Assembly (NCBI RefSeq): GCF_036373705.1
Contig: NC_089856.1
Span: 14,414,501-14,478,500 of the forward strand
Length of the DNA stretch: 64,000 bases
Source: Amia ocellicauda
Taxonomy: Eukaryota; Chordata; Actinopteri; Amiiformes; Amiidae
Reading direction: 5' to 3'
Made by a program: the position numbers and the translations under genes. The notes under the pieces were generated by a model. That model had not been told where the DNA came from, did no database searches, and worked only from the letters and a program-made list of their open reading frames with translations. This document shows positions 40,824 to 53,256 of this stretch, in pieces (the stretch's first letter is position 1; each line of letters starts with the position of its first letter).

Positions 40824-42908
40824 TTGGTCAACTTTCTTATGTTTCCTATCTACGCTTGAGGAGCTACGTTTGACAACATGCAAGCATGCTGGCTATTCCA
40901 CTGTCACCCAATGGTGCACAGTTGCTTTGGATGCTGCAAAAAGGCAGAAGTCGACGACTTCCGGGATTTCATCATGAACGCTAAGACATTGTGGGCATTA
41001 CTTGTTCATAAGCCTGGGAGTCAAAAGTGAGGCTAATGCACCCTGAGTGGCAGGGCTGTTACGTTTCATGGGGATATGGCTCCAGGCTCTAATCGGCTAA
41101 GGCTATACTTTCAGGGATCATTTCTGTAGTCTGTGGCTAGAGAAATGCTTTTCTAGACTGAGTGGTCTTGCTGTCCACGAGGAAGAGTTCGGAGCATTCC
41201 TTTCTGAGCACGAGAAGAGCTTCAAATGCTGTATTCTAGGAGCGGTTTGTAGCTATTGATGAGTGTTTCTGGGTTCTGCATGAAACGGAAGGAAAGGTTT
41301 GCAGTCAGAGTGGATTATTCCTTTCTGTCCGAAACAGTCACGTTTTGTCGTGTGTTCTCCCACAAGTGGTCAGAAGCAGTCCGTCTTTCTTTTACCGGAC
41401 CGGGGTTTTCACCGTGTTTTGGTTTCCTGGCGTTTGCTTGTGCTTTCCTGAGCCGTGCTGATTCGTTGATTGAGATGGATGTCTACATCGTCAGCTGTGT
41501 TAGGAGGACGGGAGATATAGAGAGTGCAGGATCCACCTGTGGTCCCCATGACGGTATAAGGGGATGTAACCGTTGCTCGATGAATACTGCTACAGCCCTT
41601 CAGATACGCCATAAGATATCTCCAAATGCTTTTCACAGCAAAAGGGGAGAAAACGAATCGTAGGCCTTGTCGAGCAGGAGGGTCTTCAGCCAGGTTCTAG
41701 GTCATGAGAGAGAGAGAGAGAGAGAGAGTTCTGGAGTCTGGGAGCCTGTCATTGAGAGGATCGTGTGCCAGAAGAACCCGACCTGTAAAAGGGTCGATAG
41801 AGTACGTTTTGCATTGACAGAGCCCTCGGCTCCATTTGCAGCACGGCGCTGTATGACTTCTGCCAAATAAGAAAGCGCTTGAAGACGCAGGGCCATGATA
41901 GTCGGCAACAGTTTCTTGTAACTTACTGTCTGTGCCACTGGGAGCCCATGGAGGCTTAACAAAATTCGTGTCATGGGAGGTCGCAACCTCATGCAAGTCA
42001 GAACTCTAGCTGCACAATTTCTCACTAATTGCAGTTGATCTACAGTGGTCTTGCGTAGCTTGGCCACTTTCAGCTTTGGTTCGATCACCTATATTGCAGG
42101 GTAGATAAGTTGCGTTATTGGCTGGTCTCTCTTGCCACAGCGTTTGTCATCTTATCGTGGGCTGACACCTGGCAGATGAGATTCAATGTGGACAAGTGCA
42201 AGGTATTACAGGCAGGTAACAAAAATGTCCACTAGCATTTCACTAGAGGAGGAACACAAGAGGAAGACGTAACGCACGAGAAAAAACCTAGACGTTGATG
42301 TGGACTCATCACTTTCCCCATCCAAACAATGTGGGGAGGCAATAAGAAAGGCCAACAAAATGCTAGGGTACATTGTCAAAAGCGTTCAATTTCAAACAAG
42401 GGAAATCATGTTACGACTGTACAATGCACTAGTTAGACCTCATCTGGAATAGTGTGCACAGCGCGTCAAGAAAGAAATCGCTGCTCTCGAGGCAGTTCAG
42501 AGGCGAGCAACCAGACTTTCTCCTGGCTTGAAGGGTATGTCATACTCGGAGAGACTGAGGGATCTGAACCCTTTCACCCTGGAACAGAGACGACTACGTG
42601 GGAACTTGATTCAAGTCTTCAAAATCGTGAAAGGCGGTGACCACATCAAACCAGAGGAGCTTTTCCAGATGGGCAGGGACGCACGCACCCGGGGACACAA
42701 ATGAAAATCGGCCTTCGAGGCACACAAGACAGCGAACAGGAGACGCTTCTTCACACAGAGAGTTGTTCCAATCTGGAACAAACTCCCCAGCGATGTGGTT
42801 GAAGCCCACAATTTGGGAACATTCAAGAACAGACTGGACGTGATCCTTGGATCGTCTGGGTATTAACAGAAACCAGGCGAGAACGATGGGTCGAACGGCC
42901 TCCTCCCC
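40824..42908 (+). repeat. Macrosatellite unit 2 (2,085 bp)
   Basis: The longest (GA)n run of the array (about 41704-41728) gives the extra 12 bp. Its second half is of type a (GACACCTGG, GCGCGTCAAG, CAGAAACCAGG), while its first half keeps private changes like unit 1. Confidence 0.9.
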
Positions 42909-44981
42909 TTGGTCAACTTTCTTATGTTTCCTATCTACGCTTGAGGAGCTACGTTTGACAACATGCAAGCATGCTGGCTATTCCACTGTCACCCAATGGT
43001 GCACAGGTGCTTTGGATGCTGCAAAGAGGCAGAAGTCGACGACTTCCGGGATTTCATCATGAACGCTAAGACATTGTGGGCATTACTTGTTCATAAGCCT
43101 GGGAGTCAAAAGTGAGGCTAATGCACCCTGAGTGGGAGGGCTGTTACGTTTCATGGGGATATGGCTCCAGGCTCTAATCGGTTAAGGCTATACTTTCAGG
43201 GATCATTTCTGTAGTCTGTGGCTAGAGAAATGCTTTTCTAGACTGAGTGGTCTTGCTGTCCACGAGGAAGAGTTCGGAGCATTCCCTTCTGAGCACGAGA
43301 AGAGCTTCAAACGCTGCTTTCTAGGAGCGGTTTGTAGCTATCGATGAGTGTTTCTGGGTTCTGCATGAAACGGAAGGAAAGGTTTGCAGTCTGAGTGGAT
43401 TATTCCTTTCTGTCCGAAACAGTTGCGGTTTGTCGTGTGGTCTCCCACAAGTGGTCAGAAGCAGTCTGTCTTTCTTTGACCGGACCGGGGTTTTCACCGT
43501 GTTTTGGATTCCTGGTGTTTGCATGTGCTTTCCTGAGCCGTGCTGATTCGTAGATTGAGATGAATGTCTACATCGTCAGCTGTGTTAGGAGGACGGGAGA
43601 TATAGAGAGTGCAGGATCCACCTGTGGTCCCCATGGCGGTATAAGGGGATGTAACCGTTGCTCGATGAATACTGCTACAGCCCTTCAGATACGCCATAAG
43701 ATATCTCCAAATGCTTTTCACAGCAAAAGGGGAGAAAACTAATCGTAGGCCTTGTCGAGCAGGATAGTCTTCTGCCAGGTTTTAGGTCATGAGAGAGAGA
43801 GTTCTGGAGTCTGGGAGCCTGTCATTGAGAGGATCGTGTGCCAGAAGAACCCGACCTGTAAAAGGGTCGATAGAGTACGTTTTGCATTGACAGAGCCCTC
43901 GGCTCCATTTGCAGCACGGCGCTGTATGACTTCTGCCAAATAAGAAAGCGCTGGAAGACGCAGAGCCATGATAGTCGGCAACAGTTTCTTGAATCTTACT
44001 GTCTGTGCCACTGGGAGCCCATGGAGGCTTAACACAATATGTGTCATGGGAGGTCGCATCCTCATGCAAGTCAGAACTCTAGCTGCACAATTTCTCACTA
44101 ATTGCAGTTGATCTACAGTGGTCTTGCGTAGCTTGGCCACTTTCAGCTTTGGTTCGATCACCTATATTGCAGGGTAGATTAGTTGCGTTATTGGCAGGTC
44201 TCTCTTGCCACAGCGTTTGTCATCTTATCGTGGGCTGACGCCTGGCAGATGGAATTCAATGTGGATAAGTGCAAGGTATTACAGGCAGGTAACAAAAATG
44301 TCCACTAGCATTTCACTAGAGGAGGAACACAAGAGGAAGACGTAACGCACGAGAAAAAACCTAGGTGTTGATGTGGACTCATCACTTTCCCCATCCAAAC
44401 AATGTGGGGAGGCAATAAGAAAGGCCAACAAAATGCTAGGGTACATTGTCAAAAGCGTTCAATTTCAAACAAGGGAAGTCATGTTACGACTGTACAATGC
44501 ACTAGTTAGACCTCAACTGGAATAGTGTGCACAGCGCTTCAAGAAAGAAATCGCTGCTCTCGAGGCAGTTCAGAGGCGAGCAACCAGACTTTCTCCTGGC
44601 TTGAAGGGTATGTCATACTCGGAGAGACTGAGGGATCTGAACCCTTTCACCCTGGAACAGAGACGACTACGTGGGAACTTGATTCAAGTCTTCAAAATCG
44701 TGAAAGGCGGTGACCACATCAAACCAGAGGAGCTTTTCCAGATGGGCAGGGACGCACGCACCCGAGGACACAAATGAAAATCGGCCTTCGAGGCACACAA
44801 GACAGCGAACAGGAGACGCTTCTTCACACAGAGAGTTGTTCCAATCTGGAACAAACTCCCCAGCGATGTGGTTGAAGCCCACAATTTGGGAACATTCAAG
44901 AACAGACTGGACGTGATCCTTGGATCATCTGGGTATTAACAGACACCAGGCGAGAACGATGGGTCGAACGGCCTCCTCCCC
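42909..44981 (+). repeat. Macrosatellite unit 3, type b
   Basis: Type b markers: AATCGGTTAAGG, GATGAATGTCTAC, AGGATAGTCTTCTG, GTCGCATCCTCATG, GGCAGGTCTC, GGAATTCAATGTGGATAAG, CACCCGAGGAC. It also carries CTTGAATCTTACTG, shared only with unit 11. Confidence 0.95.
43930..44161 (-). mobile_element. L2/CR1-like LINE reverse-transcriptase C-terminal fragment (example in unit 3)
   Basis: The - strand reads IEPKLKVAKL, then QLQLVRNCAARVLTCMR, MTHIVLSLHGLPVAQTV and KKLLPTIMAL. This corresponds to the conserved fish LINE pattern QLVQNAAARLLT...HITPVLxSLHWLPVxxRIxFK. Downstream the frame continues without recognisable similarity. The fragment is present at the same offset in every unit and has opposite orientation to the other LINE fragment. 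Confidence 0.7.
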
Positions 44982-45004
44982 TTGGTCAACTTTCTTATGT
45001 TTCC
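44205..45004 (+). mobile_element. CR1-like LINE 3' end (example in unit 3)
   Basis: Starts 5'-truncated at about 44205. Recognisable: WADAWQMEFNVDKCKVLQAG; VDSSLSPSKQCGEAIRKANK; MLRLYNALVRPxLE; ALEAVQRRATRLSPGLKGMS; LEQRRLRGNLIQVFKIVKGG; RRRFFTQRVVPIWNKLPSDV; LGTFKNRLDVIL. The 3' UTR-like end GGTCGAACGGCCTCCTCCCCTTGGTCAACTTTCTTATG follows. At least two frame changes and stops (TAG after CxLE, TGA after RTRGHK) exist in all units, so it was inactive before amplification. Confidence 0.85.
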
Positions 45005-47054
45005 TATCTACGCTTGAGGAGCTACGTTTGACAACATGCAAGCATGCTGGCTATTCCACTGTCACCCAATGGTGCACAGGTGCTTTGGATGCTGCAAAGA
45101 GGCAGAAGTCGACGACTACCGGGATTTCATCATGAACGCTAAGACATTGTGGGCATTACTTGTTTATAAGCCTGGGAGTCAAAAGTGAGGCTAATGCACC
45201 CTGAGTGGGAGGGCTGTTACGTTTCATGGGGATATGGCTCCAGGCTCTAATTGGCTAAGGCTATACTTTCAGGGATCATTTCTGTAGTCTGTGGCTAGAG
45301 AAATGCTTTTCTAGACTGAGTGGTCTTGCTGTCCACGAGGAAGAGTTCGGAGCATTCCTTTCTGAGCACGAGAAGAGCTTCAAACGTTGCTTTCTAGGAG
45401 CGATTTGTAGCTATCGATGAGTGTTTCTGGGTTCTGCATGAAACGGAAGGAAAGGTTTGCAGTCTGAGTGGATTATTCCTTTTTGTCCGAAACAGTCGCA
45501 GTTTGTCCTGTGTTCTCCCACAAGTGGTCAGAAGCAGTCCGTCTTTTTTTGACCGGACCGGGGTTTTCACCGTGTTTTGGATTCCTGGCGTTTGTATGTG
45601 CATTCCTGAGCTGTGCTGATTCGTTGATTGAGATGGATGTCTACATCGTCAGCTGTGTTAGGAGGACGGGAGAGATAGAGAGTGCAGGATCCACCTGTGG
45701 TCCCCATGACGATATAAGGGGATGTAACCGTTGCTCGATGAATACTGCTACAGCCCTTCAGATACGCCATAAGATATCTCCAAATGCTTTTCACAGCAAA
45801 AGGGGAGAAAACTAATCGTAGGCCTTGTCGAGCAGGAAAGTCTTCTGCCAGGTTCTAGGTCATGAGAGAGAGAGTTCTGGACTGTGGGAGCCTGTCATTG
45901 AGAGGATCGTGTGCCAGAAGAACCTGACCTGTAAAAGGGTCGATAGAGTACGTTTTGCATTGACAGAGCCCTCGGCTCCATTTGCAGCACGGCGCTGTAT
46001 GACTTCTGCCAAATAAGAAAGCACTGGAAGACGCAGGGCCTTGATAGTCGGCAACAGTTTCTTGTAACTTACTGTCTGTGCCACTGGGAGCCCATGGAGG
46101 CTTAACAAAATACGTGTCATGGGAGGTCGCAACCTCATGCAAGTCAGAACTCTAGCTGCACAAATTCTCACTAATTGCAGTTGATCTACAGTGGTCTTGC
46201 GTAGCTTGGCCACTTTCAGCTTTGGTTCGATCACCTATATTGCAGGGTAGATTAGTTGCGTTATTGGCTGGTCTCTCTTGCCACAGCGTTTGTCATCTTA
46301 TCGTGGGCTGATGCCTGGCAGATGAGATTTAATGTGGACAAGTGCAAGGTATTACAGGCAGGTAACAAAAATGTCCACTAGCATTTCACTAGGGGAGGAA
46401 CACAAGAGGAAGACGTAACGCACGAGACAAAACCTAGGCGTTGATGTGGACTCATCACTTTCCCCATCCAAACAATGTGGGGAGGCAATAAGAAAGGCCA
46501 ACAAAATGCTAGGGTACATAGTCAAAAGCGTTCAATTTCAAACAAGGGAAATCATGTTACGACTATACAATGCACTAGTTAGACCTCATCTGGAATAGTG
46601 TGCACAGCGCTTCAAGAAAGAAATTGCTGCTCTCGAGGCAGTTCAGAGGCGAGCAACTAGACTTTCTCCTGGCTTGAAGGCTATGTCATACTCGGAGAGA
46701 CTGATGGATCTGAACCCTTTCACCCTGGAACAGAGACGACTACGTGGGAACTTGATTCAAGTCTTCAAAATCGTGAAAGGCGGTGACCACATCAAACCAG
46801 AGGAGCATTTCCAGATGGGCAGGGACGCACGCACCCGGGGACAAAAATGAAAATCGGCCTTCGAGGCACACAAGACAGCGAACAGGAGACGCTTCTTCAC
46901 ACAGAGAGTTGTTCCAATCTGGAACAAACTCCCCAGCGATGTGGTTGAAGCCCACAATTTGGGAACATTCAAGAACAGACTGGACGTGATCCTTGGATCG
47001 TCTGGGTATTAACAGACACCAGGCGAGAACGATGGGTCGAACGGCCTCATCCCC
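44982..47054 (+). repeat. Macrosatellite unit 4, type c
   Basis: Type c markers: ACTACCGGG, CTTGTTTATAAG, AATTGGCTAAGG, GAGCTGTGCTG, GACGATATAAGG, AGGAAAGTCTTCTG, TGGACTGTGGGAG, GATGAGATTTAATG, CACGAGACAAAACC, GGGGACAAAAATG. Confidence 0.95.
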
Positions 47055-49127
47055 TTGGTCAACTCTATTATGTTTCCTATCTATGCTTGAGGAGCTACGT
47101 TTGACAACATGCAAGCATGCTGGCTATTCCACTGTCACCCAATGGTGCACAGGTGCTTTGGATGCTGCAAAAAGGCAGAAGTCGACGACTTCCGGGATTT
47201 CATCATGAACGCTAAGACATTGTGGGCATTACTTGTTCATAAGCCTGGGAGTCAAAAGTGAGGCTAATGCACCCTGAGTGGGAGGGCTGTTACGTTTCAT
47301 GGGGATATGGCTCCAGGCTCTAATCGGCTAAGGCTATACTTTCAGGGATCATTTCGGTAGTCTGTGGCTAGAGAAATGCTTTTCTAGACTGAGTGGTCTT
47401 GCTGTCCACGAGGAAGAGTTCGGAGCATTCCTTTCTGAGCACGAGAAGAGCTTCAAACGCTGCTTTCTAGGAGCGGTTTGTAGCTATCGATGAGTGTTTC
47501 TGGGTTCTGCATGAAACGGAAGGAAAGGTTTGCAGTCTGAGTGGATTATTCCTTTCTGTCCGAAACAGTCACGGTTTGTCGTCTGTTCTCTCACAAGTGG
47601 TCAGAAGCAGTCCGTCTTTTTTTGACCGTTCTGGGGTTTTCACCGTGTTTTGGATTCCTGGCGTTTGCATGTGCTTTCCTGAGCCGTGCTGATTCGTAGA
47701 TTGAGATGGATGTCTACATCGTCAGCTGTGTTAGGAGGACGGGAGAGATAGAGAGTGCAGGATCCACCTGTGGTCCCCATGGCGGTATAAGGGGATGTAA
47801 CCGTTGCTCGATGAATACTGCTACAGCCCTTCAGATACGCCATAAGATATCTCCAAATGCTTTTCACAGCAAAAGGGGAGAAAACTAATCGTAGGCCTTG
47901 TCGAGCAGGAGGGTCTTCAGCCTGGTTCTAGGTCATGAGAGAGAGAGTTCTGGAGTCTGGGAGCCTGTCATTGAGAGGATCGAGTGCCAGAAGAACCCGA
48001 CCTGTAAAAGGGTCGATAGAGTACGTTTTGCATTGACAGAGCCCTCGGCTCCATTTGCAGCACGGCGCTGTATGACTTCTGCCAAATAAGAAAGCGCTGG
48101 AAGACGCAGAGCCTTGATAGTCGGCAACAGTTTCTTGTAACTTACTGTCTGTGCCACTGGGAGCCCATGGAGGCTTAACAAAATTCGTGTCATGGGAGGT
48201 CGCAACCTCATGCAAGTCAGAACTCTAGCTGCACAATTTCTCACTAATTGCAGTTGATCTACAGTGGTCTTGCGTAGCTTGGCCACTTTCAGCTTTGGTT
48301 CGATCACCTATATTGCAGGGTAGATAAGTTGCGTTATTGGCTGGTCTCTCTTGCCACAGCGTTTGTCATCTTATCGTGGGCTGACACCTGGCAGATGAGA
48401 TTCAATGTGGACAAGTGCAAGGTATTACAGGCAGGTAACAAAAATGTCCACTAGCATTTCACTAGAGGAGGAACACAAGAGGAAGACGTAACGCACGAGA
48501 AAAAACCTAGACGTTGATGTGGACTCATCACTTTCCCCATCCAAACAATGTGGGGAGGCAATAAGAAAGGCCAACAAAATGCTAGGGTACATTGTCAAAA
48601 GCGTTCAATTTCAAACAAGGGAAATCATGTTACGACTGTACAATGCACTAGTTAGACCTCATCTGGAATAGTGTGCACAGCGCGTCAAGAAAGAAATCGC
48701 TGCTCTCGAGGCAGTTCAGAGGCGAGCAACCAGACTTTCTCCTGGCTTGAAGGGTATGTCATACTCGGAGAGACTGAGGGATCTGAACCCTTTCACCCTG
48801 GAACAGAGACGACTACGTGGGAACTTGATTCAAGTCTTCAAAATCGTGAAAGGCGGTGACCACATCAAACCAGAGGAGCTTTTCCAGATGGGCAGGGACG
48901 CACGCACCCGGGGACACAAATGAAAATCGGCCTTCGAGGCACACAAGACAGCGAACAGGAGACGCTTCTTCACACAGAGAGTTGTTCCAATCTGGAACAA
49001 ACTCCCCAGCGATGTGGTTGAAGCCCACAATTTGGGAACATTCAAGAACAGACTGGACGTGATCCTTGGATCGTCTGGGTATTAACAGAAACCAGGCGAG
49101 AACGATGGGTCGAACGGCCTCCTCCCC
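47055..49127 (+). repeat. Macrosatellite unit 5, type a
   Basis: Type a markers: ACTCTATTATG, CATTTCGGTAGTC, CGTCTGTTCTCTCAC, GACCGTTCTGGGG, GATTCGTAGATTGAGATGG, GATCGAGTGCC, GACACCTGG, GCGCGTCAAG, CAGAAACCAGG. Nearly the same as unit 10. Confidence 0.95.
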
Positions 49128-51200
49128 TTGGTCAACTTTCTTATGTTTCCTATCTACGCTTGAGGAGCTACGTTTGACAACATGCAAGCATGCTGGCTAT
49201 TCCACTGTCACCCAATGGTGCACAGGTGCTTTGGATGCTGCAAAGAGGCAGAAGTCGACGACTTCCGGGATTTCATCATGAACGCTAAGACATTGTGGGC
49301 ATTACTTGTTCATAAGCCTGGGAGTCAAAAGTGAGGCTAATGCACCCTGAGTGGGAGGGCTGTTACGTTTCATGGGGATATGGCTCCAGGCTCTAATCGG
49401 TTAAGGCTATACTTTCAGGGATCATTTCTGTAGTCTGTGGCTAGAGAAATGCTTTTCTAGACTGAGTGGTCTTGCTGTCCACGAGGAAGAGTTCGGAGCA
49501 TTCCCTTCTGAGCACGAGAAGAGCTTCAAACGCTGCTTTCTAGGAGCGATTTGTAGCTATCGATGAGTGTTTCTGGGTTCTGCATGAAACGGAAGGAAAG
49601 GTTTGCAGTCTGAGTGGATTATTCCTTTCTGTCCGAAACAGTTGCGGTTTGTCGTGTGGTCTCCCACAAGTGGTCAGAAGCAGTCTGTCTTTCTTTGACC
49701 GGACCGGGGTTTTCACCGTGTTTTGGATTCCTGGTGTTTGCATGTGCTTTCCTGAGCCGTGCTGATTCGTAGATTGAGATGAATGTCTACATCGTCAGCT
49801 GTGTTAGGAGGACGGGAGATATAGAGAGTGCAGGATCCACCTGTGGTCCCCATGGCGGTATAAGGGGATGTAACCGTTGCTCGATGAATACTGCTACAGC
49901 CCTTCAGATACGCCATAAGATATCTCCAAATGCTTTTCACAGCAAAAGGGGAGAAAACTAATCGTAGGCCTTGTCGAGCAGGATAGTCTTCTGCCAGGTT
50001 TTAGGTCATGAGAGAGAGAGTTCTGGAGTCTGGGAGCCTGTCATTGAGAGGATCGTGTGCCAGAAGAACCCGACCTGTAAAAGGGTCGATAGAGTACGTT
50101 TTGCATTGACAGAGCCCTCGGCTCCATTTGCAGCACGGCGCTGTATGACTTCTGCCAAATAAGAAAGCGCTGGAAGACGCAGAGCCATGATAGTCGGCAA
50201 CAGTTTCTTGTAACTTACTGTCTGTGCCACTGGGAGCCCATGGAGGCTTAACACAATATGTGTCATGGGAGGTCGCATCCTCATGCAAGTCAGAACTCTA
50301 GCTGCACAATTTCTCACTAATTGCAGTTGATCTACAGTGGTCTTGCGTAGCTTGGCCACTTTCAGCTTTGGTTCGATCACCTATATTGCAGGGTAGATTA
50401 GTTGCGTTATTGGCAGGTCTCTCTTGCCACAGCGTTTGTCATCTTATCGTGGGCTGACGCCTGGCAGATGGAATTCAATGTGGATAAGTTCAAGGTATTA
50501 CAGGCAGGTAACAAAAATGTCCACTAGCATTTCACTAGAGGAGGAACACAAGAGGAAGACGTAACGCACGAGAAAAAACCTAGGTGTTGATGTGGACTCA
50601 TCACTTTCCCCATCCAAACAATGTGGGGAGGCAATAAGAAAGGCCAACAAAATGCTAGGGTACATTGTCAAAAGCGTTCAATTTCAAACAAGGGAAGTCA
50701 TGTTACGACTGTACAATGCACTAGTTAGACCTCAACTGGAATAGTGTGCACAGCGCTTCAAGAAAGAAATCGCTGCTCTCGAGGCAGTTCAGAGGCGAGC
50801 AACCAGACTTTCTCCTGGCTTGAAGGGTATGTCATACTCGGAGAGACTGAGGGATCTGAACCCTTTCACCCTGGAACAGAGACGACTACGTGGGAACTTG
50901 ATTCAAGTCTTCAAAATCGTGAAAGGCGGTGACCACATCAAACCAGAGGAGCTTTTCCAGATGGGCAGGGACGCACGCACCCGAGGACACAAATGAAAAT
51001 CGGCCTTCGAGGCACACAAGACAGCGAACAGGAGACGCTTCTTCACACAGAGAGTTGTTCCAATCTGGAACAAACTCCCCAGCGATGTGGTTGAAGCCCA
51101 CAATTTGGGAACATTCAAGAACAGACTGGACGTGATCCTTGGATCATCTGGGTATTAACAGACACCAGGCGAGAACGATGGGTCGAACGGCCTCCTCCCC
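49128..51200 (+). repeat. Macrosatellite unit 6, type b
   Basis: Carries the type b marker set of unit 3, with few private differences (GATAAGTTCAAGG; CTTGTAACTTACTG instead of CTTGAATCTTACTG; GCGATTTGTAGC). Confidence 0.95.
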
Positions 51201-53256
51201 TTGGTCAACTTTCTTATGTTTCCTATCTACGCTTGAGGAGCTACGTTTGACAACATGCAAGCATGCTGGCTATTCCACTGTCACCCAATGGTGCACAGGT
51301 GCTTTGGATGCTGCAAAGAGGCAGAAGTCGACGACTACCGGGATTTCATCATGAACGCTAAGACATTGTGGGCATTACTTGTTTATAAGCCTGGGAGTCA
51401 AAAGTGAGGCAAATGCACCCTGAGTGGGAGGGCTGTTACGTTTCATGGGGATATGGCTCCAGGCTCTAATTGGCTAAGGCTATACTTTCAGGGATCATTT
51501 CTGTAGTCTGTGGCTAGAGAAATGCTTTTCTAGACTGAGTGGTCTTGCTGTCCACGAGGAAGAGTTCGGAGCATTCCTTTCTGAGCACGAGAAGAGCTTC
51601 AAACGTTGCTTTCTAGGAGCGATTTGTAGCTATCGATGAGTGTTTCTGGGTTCTGCGTGAAACGGAAGGAAAGGTTTGCAGTCTGAGTGGATTATTCCTT
51701 TTTGTCCGAAACAGTCGCAGTTTGTCGTGTGTTCTCCCACAAGTGGTCAGAAGCAGTCCGTCGTTTTTTGACCGTGTTTTGGATTCCTGGCGTTTGTATG
51801 TGCATTCCTGAGCCGTGCTGATTCGTTGATTGAGATGGATGTCTACATCGTCAGCTGTGTTAGGAGGACGGGAGAGATAGAGAGTGCAGGATCCACCTGT
51901 GGTCCCCATGACGGTATAAGGGGATGTAACCGTTGCCCGATGAATACTGCTACAGCCCTTCAGATACGCCATAAGATATCTCCAAATGCTTTTCACAGCA
52001 AAAGGGGAGAAAACTAATCGTAGGCCTTGTCGAGCAGGAAAGTCTTCTGCCAGGTTCTAGGTCATGAGAGAGAGAGTTCTGGAGTCTGGGAGCCTGTTAT
52101 TGAGAGGATCGTGTGCCAGAAGAACCCGACCTGTAAAAGGGTCGATAGAGTACGTTTTGCATTGACAGAGCCCTCGGCTCCATTTGCAGCACGGCGCTGT
52201 ATGACTTCTGCCAAATAAGAAAGCGCTGGAAGACGCAGGGCCTTGATAGTCGGCAACAGTTTCTTGTAACTTACTGTCTGTGCCACTGGGAGCCCATGGA
52301 GGCTTAACAAAATACGTGTCATGGGAGGTCGCAACCTCATGCAAGTCAGAACTCTAGCTGCACAAATTCTCACTAATTGCAGTTGATCTACAGTGGTCTT
52401 GCGTAGCTTGGCCACTTTCAGCTTTGGTTCGATCACCTATATTGCAGGGTAGATTAGTTGCGTTATTGGCTGGTCTCTCTTGCCACAGCGTTTGTCATCT
52501 TATCGTGGGCTGACGCCTGGCAGATGAGATTCAATGTGGACAAGTGCAAGGTATTACAGGCAGGTAACAAAAATGTCCACTAGCATTTCACTAGGGGAGG
52601 AACACAAGAGGAAGACGTAACGCACGAGAAAAAACCTAGGCGTTGATGTGGACTCATCACTTTCCCCATCCAAACAATGTGGGGAGGCAATAAGAAAGGC
52701 CAACAAAATGCTAGGGTACATTGTCAAAAGCGTTCAATTTCAAACAAGGGAAGTCATGTTACGACTGCACAATGCACTAGTTAGACCTCATCTGGAATAG
52801 TGTGCACAGCGCTTCAAGAAAGAAATCGCTGCTCTCGAGGCAGTTCAGAGGCGAGCAACCAGACTTTCTCCTGGCTTGAAGGGTATGTCATACTCGGAGA
52901 GACTGAGGGATCTGAACCCTTTCACCCTGGAACAGAGACGACTACGTGGGAACTTGATTTAAGTCTTCAAAATCGTGAAAGGCGGTGACCACATCAAACC
53001 AGAGGAGCATTTCCAGATGGGCAGGGACGCACGCACCCGGGGACACAAATGAAAATCGGCCTTCGAGGCACACAAGACAGCGAACAGGAGACGCTTCTTC
53101 ACACAGAGAGTTGTTCCAATCTGGAACAAACTCCCCAGCGATGTGGTTGAAGCCCACAATTTGGGAACATTCAAGAACAGACTGGACGTGATCCTTGGAT
53201 CATCTGGGTATTAACAGACACCAGGCGAGAACGATGGGTCGAACGGCCTCCTCCCC
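51201..53256 (+). repeat. Macrosatellite unit 7, type c variant (2,056 bp)
   Basis: Type c start (ACTACCGGG, AATTGGCTAAGG). A 17-bp deletion near 51764-51772 joins TTTGACCG directly to TGTTTTGG, probably between short ACCG repeats. Private marker GTTGCCCGATG. Its LINE part shares GACTGCACAATG and TTGATTTAAGTC with unit 8. Confidence 0.95.

Noticed and set aside
43560-43742. The frame beginning M(D/N)VYIVSCVRRTG in each satellite unit looks like the N terminus of a thiolase (xVYIVSAVRTPIG)
   Set aside because: Similarity stops after about 12 residues, the following motifs of thiolases are absent and the frame is only about 60 codons long.
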